DNA of 64,000 nucleotides from Streptomyces sp. CB02959 (GTDB lineage: Bacteria > Actinomycetota > Actinomycetes > Streptomycetales > Streptomycetaceae), in contig NZ_NNBP01000023.1 of NCBI RefSeq assembly GCF_002803155.1, forward strand, positions 1 through 64,000. Reading direction: 5' to 3'. Positions 58,592 to 64,000 of the stretch are shown here, piece after piece. A program made the position numbers and the translations under genes. The number at the start of each line of letters is the position of its first letter. The first letter of the stretch is position 1. The notes below the pieces were generated by a model, which did not search any database, had not been told where the DNA came from, and saw nothing but the letters and a program-made list of their open reading frames with translations.

Positions 58592-59914
58592 GTGAAGAGG
58601 GGGATCATGGCCGGTCGGCTGACGACGGCCCTACGGGCGCTGCCGCGCCACCTGCGCGAGGATCTGTGGACCGGCGCGACCGAGGAACCGCTGCCGGTCG
58701 GCGGCCGGCCCCCCGGCTGGCTCGCCTGGCGGCCCGCGATCGTCGTCCCGCTGGTGTTCGGCGGGGCCTACCTGCTCGCCTTCACTGCCAACGTCTATAC
58801 GAGGCAGTACGGGATAAACCCGCCGATCGCCTTCGTCGCCGCCGCGGTCGGGGCGGCGGCGCCCATCGTCGCCCTCTACCGGCCGGTCCTGGCCTGGTGG
58901 GCGTCGACCGCGGTGCTGCTGGTGATCGGGTACCAGGCCGGTTCCGTGTTCAACCCGTTCGCGGGCCTGCCCTGGCAGCGCACCGGGCTGGCGGCCCAGG
59001 CCGTCGTGCTGTTCCTCGCGGCGCTGCGGGTCCGGCCCCGGGCCACCGCCGAGATGCTGGTGCTCGGCATCCTGGCCGGTGCCTTCGCCAACGTACTGGC
59101 CTCCGGGAGCTTCGGCTACGACCATGTGCCGGTCATCGTGCTCGCGGTCTGCGCCCTGGTCGGCGCCCTGCTCCGGGGCCGCCAGAAGGCCCGCACCGAA
59201 CTGGTCGTCCAGGAGAAGCTCACCGCGGAGGAACGCGCCCGCCGTACCCTCCTGGAGGAGCGCAACCGAATCGCCCGCGAACTCCACGACGTGGTCGCCC
59301 ACCACATGTCGGTGATCTCCATCCAGGCCCAGGTCGCGCCCCACCTGGCCGAGAACCCCTCCGACGAACTCAAGGAGAACCTCCGCGGCATCCGCCAGAA
59401 CGCCGTCGAGGCACTCACCGAACTCCGCCGGGTCCTCGGCGTCCTGCGCTCCGAGGACTCCCGGCCGGAGGGCGCCCCGCACGCCCCGCAACCCACCCTC
59501 GACCGGCTCGGCGAACTCGTCGACAACGTGCGCGGCGCCGGTGTCGCCGTCACCACCGGCACCACCGGCACCCCGCGCCCGCTCTCGCCCGGCACCGAAC
59601 TGTCGGCGTTCCGCATCGTCCAGGAGGCGCTCAGCAACGCGATGCGGCACGCGCCCGGCGCCACCGTCCACGTCGCGCTCGGCTACCACCCGGACCGGGT
59701 CACCCTCGGCGTCACCAACACCGCCCCCGACCGGCCCGCCCCGCCCTCCCCGGGCGCCGGCCACGGCCTGCTCGGCATGCACGAACGCACCGCGATGCTC
59801 GGCGGCGAACTGGCCACCGGCCCCACCCCCGACGGCGGCTACGAGGTCACCGCGATCCTCCCGGCCCCCGCCACCCCCGCCGCCCACTCCGACGACGCCG
59901 AGGACACCCCATGA
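58592..59914 (+). CDS. Sensor histidine kinase (NarL/DesK type)
   Basis: A 440-aa membrane kinase. About six hydrophobic segments between 48 and 195 form the sensor, followed by a coiled linker. The HisKA_3 box RNRIARELHDVVAHHMS carries His232. The ATPase part has the N-box LSNAMRHA and GHGLLGMHERTAMLGGEL. GTG at 58592 is preferred since TAAGGT lies seven bases upstream (leaderless); an upstream ATG at 58574 is within the previous gene. It overlaps the response regulator in an ATGA. Signal unknown. Confidence 0.92.
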   Translation: MKRGIMAGRLTTALRALPRHLREDLWTGATEEPLPVGGRPPGWLAWRPAIVVPLVFGGAYLLAFTANVYTRQYGINPPIAFVAAAVGAAAPIVALYRPVLAWWASTAVLLVIGYQAGSVFNPFAGLPWQRTGLAAQAVVLFLAALRVRPRATAEMLVLGILAGAFANVLASGSFGYDHVPVIVLAVCALVGALLRGRQKARTELVVQEKLTAEERARRTLLEERNRIARELHDVVAHHMSVISIQAQVAPHLAENPSDELKENLRGIRQNAVEALTELRRVLGVLRSEDSRPEGAPHAPQPTLDRLGELVDNVRGAGVAVTTGTTGTPRPLSPGTELSAFRIVQEALSNAMRHAPGATVHVALGYHPDRVTLGVTNTAPDRPAPPSPGAGHGLLGMHERTAMLGGELATGPTPDGGYEVTAILPAPATPAAHSDDAEDTP

Positions 59915-60594
59915 CGACTGCCACCCGAGCCATCCGCGTCCTGATCGCGGACGACCAGATGATGATCCGGCAGGGCTTCACGGTGCTGCTCAACGCCGAA
60001 CCGGGCATCGAGGTCGTCGGCCAGGCGGTGGACGGCCACGACGCCATCGCCAAGACCGCCGAACTCGCCCCGGACGTCGTCCTGATGGACATCCGGATGC
60101 CCGGACTCGGCGGCATCGACGCCACCCGCCGGATCACCGAACCGGCCGACGCCACCGTCAAGGTCCTCGTCCTGACCACCTTCGACCTCGACGAATACGT
60201 CTACGAGGCGCTGCGCGCCGGCGCCTCCGGCTTCCTCCTCAAGGACGCATCGGTCGATGAACTCGCCCAGGCGGTGCGGGTGGTGGCGGCCGGCGACGCG
60301 CTGCTCGCGCCCAGTATCACCAAGCGGCTGATCGCCGAGTTCTCCCGGATGTCCGGCGCCCCGCGCACCCCGCTCAAGGACCGGGTGGCGGGGCTGACCG
60401 AACGCGAGACCGAGGTGCTCTCACTGATCGCCCAGGGCCTGTCGAACGCGGAGATCGCCGAGCGCCTGGTGGTGGCCGAGCAGACCGTGAAGACCCATGT
60501 GGGCCGCATCCTGGTCAAGCTGGGACTGCGTGACCGGACCCAGGCCGCCGTCTTCGCCTACGAGACGGGGCTGGTGCGACCCACCGGGTACTGA
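59911..60594 (+). CDS. NarL/FixJ-type response regulator
   Basis: A 227-aa regulator. The receiver domain (1-120) has acidic Asp14/Asp15, the phosphoacceptor Asp60 (LMDIRMPG), the switch Thr in LTTFD, and the Lys in FLLKDA. The LuxR-type HTH (about 160-215) reads LTERETEVLSLIAQGLSNAE. Encoded as the second gene of a two-component operon with a four-base overlap. Target promoters are unknown; the neighbouring acyltransferase operon is one possibility. Confidence 0.95.
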   Translation: MTTATRAIRVLIADDQMMIRQGFTVLLNAEPGIEVVGQAVDGHDAIAKTAELAPDVVLMDIRMPGLGGIDATRRITEPADATVKVLVLTTFDLDEYVYEALRAGASGFLLKDASVDELAQAVRVVAAGDALLAPSITKRLIAEFSRMSGAPRTPLKDRVAGLTERETEVLSLIAQGLSNAEIAERLVVAEQTVKTHVGRILVKLGLRDRTQAAVFAYETGLVRPTGY

Positions 60595-60630
60595 CCCCCG
60601 CTGCCGGACCCGCTTACGGGGAAGGCCGGT

Positions 60631-61083
60631 TCAGTGCCGGACCACGACCCCGGGCGCCATCCGCCCGCAGTTGGAACCGGCGACCTTGACGCTCACCGAT
60701 TCGATGGCCCCGCCCCAGTCCACGCACCGCCCTTTCGCCGCGAGATATACCGGGCCGGCATAGGCGGTGTATTTTCCGCTGTCGAATACCGGGGCGGAAC
60801 TGTGGTCGGACGGCCCGAGTTCGGCGTGGATGAATACCGCCTTCCCGGGACTGTTCCGGACCGTCACCACACAGTTCTTTCCGGTCTTTGCGCTGTACGT
60901 GAGATAGACCGTGCCTTTTCCGCTGACCGGTGCGGAATTCACGACCCCGTACCCGCTGCCACAGGCCCCGTTGTACGCCGCACTGCGGACCGGCGCGGCC
61001 GATGCGGTGGTGGCCAGGCCCAGCGTGGCGATGCTCGCCACGGCCAGTGTCGCCGAACCGGTGAGAAGAGAGGAACGCTTCAT
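60631..61083 (-). CDS. sapA: Spore-associated protein A homologue
   Basis: A 150-aa secreted protein. Signal peptide (1-29, ASA-APVRS). The mature part starts AAYNGACGSGYGVVNSAP and contains GTVYLTYSAKTGKNCVVTVR and CVDWGGAIES, the pattern of streptomycete SapA. Four cysteines likely form two disulfides. SapA is a spore-surface protein that accumulates during aerial growth. Expressed as a single gene, with GGGGG some distance upstream of the ATG. Confidence 0.88.
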   Translation of the reverse strand: MKRSSLLTGSATLAVASIATLGLATTASAAPVRSAAYNGACGSGYGVVNSAPVSGKGTVYLTYSAKTGKNCVVTVRNSPGKAVFIHAELGPSDHSSAPVFDSGKYTAYAGPVYLAAKGRCVDWGGAIESVSVKVAGSNCGRMAPGVVVRH

Positions 61084-61229
61084 GGAAAACCCCCGTCAGG
61101 TGGTGTCCGTCGCGTGGTCGTGCACCGAATTGGTGCTGCACCGTGTTGGACACCAGCCGGACGGGGATGGTTGTAAGCGAAATTCCGCCAGTACACGTGT
61201 TCCTTTTGGTCGTCGCCTTCGTCTCCGCC

Positions 61230-62108
61230 TCAGTCGTCGTCGTCCGCGCCGTAGGCCAGCACCTTCAGCCTGCTGTAGGGGCCGTTGAACCGGTTGTGGT
61301 CGCCGACGGTGTGCCCCGAGGAGGTGTGCTGCCAGATGCTGTGGAACCGCCAACCGCCCGGCAGGGAACCGACGGAGGAGCCGTAGTGGGGGATCCACAG
61401 CGGGTTGCTCCGCCCGAACCGTTCGGAGTTGCCGGTGCACCGCTTCCACCAGTTGGTCGAGGTGTAGATCACCGCGTCCCGCCCGGTCTGCTCCCGGTAG
61501 GCGCGCACGAAGTCGGCGATCCAACTGATCATGGCGCCATGGCTCTTCCCGTAGCAGGTCGCGCCGTAGGGGTTGTACTCCAGGTCGAGCGCGCCCGGCA
61601 GCGTCCGGCCGTCCCGCGACCAGCCCCCGCCGTGGTGCGCGAAGTACCGCGCCTGCGAGGCGCCGCCGGAGTGGTCCGGCAGCGCGAAGTGGTACGCGCC
61701 GTGGATCATGCCGGCCTTGTACGCGCCCCGGTACTGCTCGGTGAAGTACGGGTTCTTGTAGCTGTTCCCCTCGGTGGCCTTGACGTACGCGAACCGCACC
61801 CCCCTGTGCCGCAGCTTCCGCCAGCCGACCTTGCCGTTGTGGCTGGAGACATCGACCCCGGCCACGGACTTCCGGGTCCAGGCGCCGCGCGGCTCCGTGC
61901 CGGCGGCCTGCTCGATGCCCTCGTGCGCGGCGATGGTCGAGCCCATCCAGTCCTGCTCGGGGTGGGCCGGCGTCTTCGCGACTTCCGTCGTCGCGAGGGC
62001 GGTGCCGGGCAGCGTGAGGGGCAGTGCGAGCACGGTGACGAGTGAGACGAGGGAGCCGGCCGCAAGGGGGACCGTACGCCGGGCCGGTGCGGATCTGCGC
62101 AAGGGCAT
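61230..62108 (-). CDS. Secreted lysozyme, glycoside hydrolase family 25
   Basis: A 292-aa muramidase. Signal peptide (about 1-39), a short linker, then the GH25 barrel: GVDVSSHNGKVGW with the first catalytic Asp, FAYVKATEG, and the catalytic ALDLEYNPYG pair (Asp, Glu). It cleaves the MurNAc-GlcNAc bond of peptidoglycan, including 6-O-acetylated forms in Streptomyces relatives. GGAGG lies before the ATG. Probably used in cell-wall remodelling or against competitors. Confidence 0.95.
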   Translation of the reverse strand: MPLRRSAPARRTVPLAAGSLVSLVTVLALPLTLPGTALATTEVAKTPAHPEQDWMGSTIAAHEGIEQAAGTEPRGAWTRKSVAGVDVSSHNGKVGWRKLRHRGVRFAYVKATEGNSYKNPYFTEQYRGAYKAGMIHGAYHFALPDHSGGASQARYFAHHGGGWSRDGRTLPGALDLEYNPYGATCYGKSHGAMISWIADFVRAYREQTGRDAVIYTSTNWWKRCTGNSERFGRSNPLWIPHYGSSVGSLPGGWRFHSIWQHTSSGHTVGDHNRFNGPYSRLKVLAYGADDDD

Positions 62109-62424
62109 CGCGTGCCTCCGAAGGACTTCGGTTGAGTCAGTTTCGACAGCTTTTGAGCAGAATCCTGCCGATGAAATGACTTATACGCTGAAATGCCCTG
62201 GTCCATGACTCGATGGGCCGGGGGTCCGCCGTCCGGCCGGGTCATCTCACCCGTCTGGTCGCGCCCGCGCCCCCTCCGCCCGGCGGTCGTGGCACGAGAG
62301 GAGCGGGCCCCGGCACTGCCGGGACCCGCTCTCCGCTCAGCGGCGAACGCGCCATGTCGCCGCTTCGCCAGCTCTCTATGACGACCCTGCGGGGTCGGAT
62401 GTCCGGTCCGTCATCGACGGTGGC
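62109..62424. other. Spacer between lysozyme and SLT genes
   Basis: 316 bases. Contains the lysozyme upstream region (a TATAAG-like -10 on the minus strand near 62180) and the SLT terminator at 62301-62331. No gene is seen. Confidence 0.5.
62301..62331 (-). terminator. Hairpin terminator of the SLT gene
   Basis: A 14-bp stem with one mismatch (62301-62314 with 62318-62331) around an ACT loop, about 94 bases after the SLT stop. Confidence 0.75.
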
Positions 62425-63084
62425 TCAGTACGCCGAGTTGACGTTGTCGATCGAGCCGTAGCGGTGGGCCGCGTAGTTGGCGGCGGCGGTGATGTTGGCC
62501 ACCGGGTCGGTGAGCTTGTCGGCGGTTCCGGCGACGTGGTAGGTCTCGAAGGTGGGCTGGATCACCTGGAGCAGGCCCTTGGAGGGTATGCCGTTCTGGG
62601 CGTTGACGTCCCAGTCGTTGACGGCGTTGGGGTTGCCGCTGGACTCCCGCATGATGTTGCGGTGCAGGCCCTCGTAGCTGCCGGGGATGCCCTTGGACTT
62701 CATGATGTCCAGGGCCTGGTGGATCCAGCCGTCGAGGTTGTCGCTGTACTTCTTCGGCGCGGCCGGGCGGTCGGCGGAGCGGCTGGCGGCCTGCTCGGCG
62801 GTGTGGCCCTGCTTCGCGACCGCGGTGACCTTGATGTGGTCCGCGACGGAGGCGCTCACCGGACGCTCGACCTTGGCGGTGTCGGCCTTGGCGGGCATCC
62901 CGTCGGCGCTCACCGGCTTGACCGCGGCGGGGGCGTGCGCGGTCGTGCTCACGGCGTTGCTCGGGGCCGCGGTGACGGCCAGGCCCGTAGTGGCGCCGGC
63001 GGCGGCCAGAACGGCCACGGCGACCTTGTGGGTACGGGTGATGCGGGCGATCCGGGCAGCGCGGGGCAGGGTGAAGCTGGGCAT
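62425..63084 (-). CDS. Secreted SLT-type lytic transglycosylase
   Basis: A 219-aa exported cell-wall hydrolase. Signal peptide about 1-45 (VAVLAAAGATTGLAVTAAPS), an Ala/Lys-rich spacer, then the SLT domain from about 113 (NLDGWIHQALDIM). The catalytic Glu147 is in RNIMRESSGNP and GLLQVIQPTF follows, ending NSAY. This is the streptomycete SLT/Swl type that cleaves peptidoglycan glycan strands. The ATG at 63084 has GAGGTCACC upstream. The leader is about 150 bases or more. Confidence 0.9.
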   Translation of the reverse strand: MPSFTLPRAARIARITRTHKVAVAVLAAAGATTGLAVTAAPSNAVSTTAHAPAAVKPVSADGMPAKADTAKVERPVSASVADHIKVTAVAKQGHTAEQAASRSADRPAAPKKYSDNLDGWIHQALDIMKSKGIPGSYEGLHRNIMRESSGNPNAVNDWDVNAQNGIPSKGLLQVIQPTFETYHVAGTADKLTDPVANITAAANYAAHRYGSIDNVNSAY

Positions 63085-63637
63085 ACGGGGGTGACCTCTT
63101 CCAGGTGCTGGGTACGGGGAGGTGGCCATCGTTGGCGCGTTCGGACCGGAGACTCCTGGCCGCGTTCGCCCTTGGGGGCGGGGGTGCGGCGCGCTCTCGG
63201 TGCGACTGGATCCATGGTTAACGGCCGACCCCGTGGGTGGCAATGCCCCCCTGTACTACCCTTCTTCGTGAGATGGCAGGCAATGTCCGGAATGGGACGG
63301 TATCAGCCCCGTGTTCATGGGTCGGGCCCGCACTCGCGTCGACTACGCGGGCTCGTACGTGACGTACGTCGCGTGCCCGGCGTCACCTGCCGGGGCCCTC
63401 GAAGACCCCTCGGGAACCCCTTGCGAGTTACCTGGGTCACACCCCGAATTCGCCATCGCCGCCCCGTACTTCACGCCCGCGGGGCGCACCGGAAGCGGGC
63501 CGCGCCCCCTGTGTCCATCGATACGACGGTGCTGCTGGTCCGTTCGTAGCAGCGCCCGGACTGTCGCACGGCGCCGGAACCGCGGGTCCCGGAGAGTGGG
63601 ACCACGCACAGCCACCACTCACCGTAGGGAAGTGCTC
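63085..63637. other. Divergent leader and promoter region
   Basis: 553 bases between the SLT gene and a small secreted gene. Near the SLT gene is a long untranslated leader; a TAGTAC-like -10 (minus strand) lies near 63260. A 15-base perfect palindrome CGTACGTGACGTACG is at 63354-63368. Reading frames that cross the region are not supported. Confidence 0.5.
63354..63368. promoter_or_regulatory. 15-base palindrome between divergent secreted-protein genes
   Basis: CGTACGT, one central G, ACGTACG. It could bind a dimeric regulator. No known consensus was recognised. Confidence 0.35.
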
Positions 63638-63856
63638 ATGCTCCGTCGCACCACCGTTGTGCTCAGCGGCCTGCTCGCCGCCGGGATCCTCGCCACCGGC
63701 GTCGCCGCCGCGGCCCCCGCCGACCAGCACCGGGGCCGCCACGAGGGCCGCCATGCGAGTCACCTCACCCCGAGGGAGCGCGCCGGCCTCCGCTTCGCCG
63801 GACACATCCTGGACGTGCTCTTCGGCGGCCCGTCGCGCCACAGCCGCATCCACTGA
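63638..63856 (+). CDS. Small secreted protein
   Basis: A 72-aa protein with a clear signal peptide (MLRRTTVVLSGLLAAGILAT, ending AAA-APADQ). The mature part of about 45 residues is His/Arg-rich (HRGRHEGRHASH) and ends with a short amphipathic helix (LRFAGHILDVLF). I do not recognise it. GGGAAG precedes the ATG by six bases and a strong terminator follows, so it is a genuine short transcription unit. Confidence 0.65.
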   Translation: MLRRTTVVLSGLLAAGILATGVAAAAPADQHRGRHEGRHASHLTPRERAGLRFAGHILDVLFGGPSRHSRIH

Positions 63857-63869
63857 CCGAAACGCCAAC

Positions 63870-63910
63870 GGCAATGGCCCTGCCCGCGAGTTGCGGGCAG
63901 GGCCATTGCC
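63870..63910. terminator. Strong bidirectional hairpin terminator
   Basis: A perfect 18-bp stem (63870-63887 with 63893-63910) with a five-base loop, just after the small secreted gene and facing a possible leftward gene at the window edge. Confidence 0.88.
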
Positions 63911-63987
63911 GTGCTGTTCGTGGCGCCTCGAAGGCGCGGGGTCCCGGCCGGGTGCTCCCTCGTGGGGTCCCGGCGCGGAAGGCCGCC

Positions 63988-64000
63988 TCAGTAAGCGGAG
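63988..64000 (-). CDS. 3' end of a gene continuing beyond the window (possible SLT protein)
   Basis: On the minus strand TGA at 63990-63988 is preceded by TCC GCT TAC, encoding Ser-Ala-Tyr. This is the same ending as the SLT protein at 62425. The strong terminator at 63870-63910 would then serve it. With only three sense codons visible the call is tentative. Confidence 0.25.

Noticed and set aside
63085..63240. Possible c-di-AMP (ydaO-type) riboswitch in the SLT leader
   Set aside because: Streptomycete cell-wall hydrolase genes can carry this element, but the core motifs (GGGGGACC, GGGGUGAAUCC, CAGCUAACC) are not visible. A covariance-model scan would settle it.
1..64000. CRISPR arrays, integrases, insertion sequences, tRNA genes
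   Set aside because: None seen: no regularly spaced repeats, no transposase or integrase motifs, and no cloverleaf sequence.

Overview
The window is a high-GC actinobacterial chromosome segment and almost certainly comes from Streptomyces. The evidence is the extreme third-position GC bias, the many GTG/TTG starts, and the gene content: RbpA, a spore-associated protein A homologue, DUF6230/DUF6114 proteins, a divergent Ku / LigD-polymerase pair, a MocR/YczE pair, PQQ-propeller Ser/Thr kinases and chitinase with DasR-type operators. No rRNA, tRNA, CRISPR array, integrase or insertion sequence was recognised. The replicon looks like ordinary chromosome with mixed core and accessory genes.

Layout. 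1-5.9 kb: membrane Ser/Thr kinase with an extracytoplasmic PQQ propeller, then an aldehyde dehydrogenase and its GAF-type regulator, with near-identical hairpin terminators after the kinase and after the dehydrogenase. 5.9-8.5 kb: DUF6114/DUF6230 pair with divergent TetR regulator. 8.6-9.9 kb: secreted GH18 chitinase with two DasR-like boxes in its promoter. 10.3-18 kb: metabolic genes (acyl-CoA dehydrogenase, threonine-synthase-like PLP enzyme, CrtC-like lipocalin plus phosphotransferase, Lrp regulator, YtcJ-like amidohydrolase). 18.6-21.6 kb: lnt-ppm operon for lipoprotein and mannosyl-lipid biosynthesis, then FxsA. 21.8-23.8 kb: rbpA with a textbook SigR promoter, and an Atg22-type MFS protein. 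24.7-26.6 kb: a secreted CdtB-like nuclease fused to a ricin-type lectin region, the most unusual gene here. 26.9-37 kb: hypothetical protein, DEAD-box helicase with a structured leader, PBP-type carboxypeptidase, cytoplasmic six-bladed propeller, GDPD/YczE/MocR group, DUF4232 lipoprotein. 37.4-46.7 kb: FtsK/TraB-like membrane ATPase relic plus a small membrane partner, YchJ, S4 protein, Ku/LigD-Pol NHEJ pair, second PBP, cold-shock protein, GNAT, antitoxin-like protein, esterase lipoprotein. 47.2-56.2 kb: alpha-mannoside uptake and degradation operon (binding protein, two permeases, clan GH-A hydrolase, GH38 mannosidase) with divergent LacI regulator and a visible operator. 56.4-64 kb: alpha/beta hydrolase, acyltransferase, two-component system, SapA, GH25 lysozyme, SLT transglycosylase, small secreted protein.

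How the parts work together. Cell-envelope genes are spread through the whole window: two D-Ala-D-Ala carboxypeptidases, GH25, SLT protein, Lnt and Ppm. Nutrient scavenging is represented by the chitinase (N-acetylglucosamine-controlled) and the mannoside cluster (LacI-controlled). The ABC importer has no ATPase gene nearby, so it probably borrows a shared multiple-sugar ATPase. Several genes have no ribosome binding site and instead carry a -10 hexamer about six bases before the start codon, which predicts leaderless transcripts.

Limits: all family calls are from reading the translated sequence and remembered motifs. No database search was run. Promoter and operator calls are by eye.
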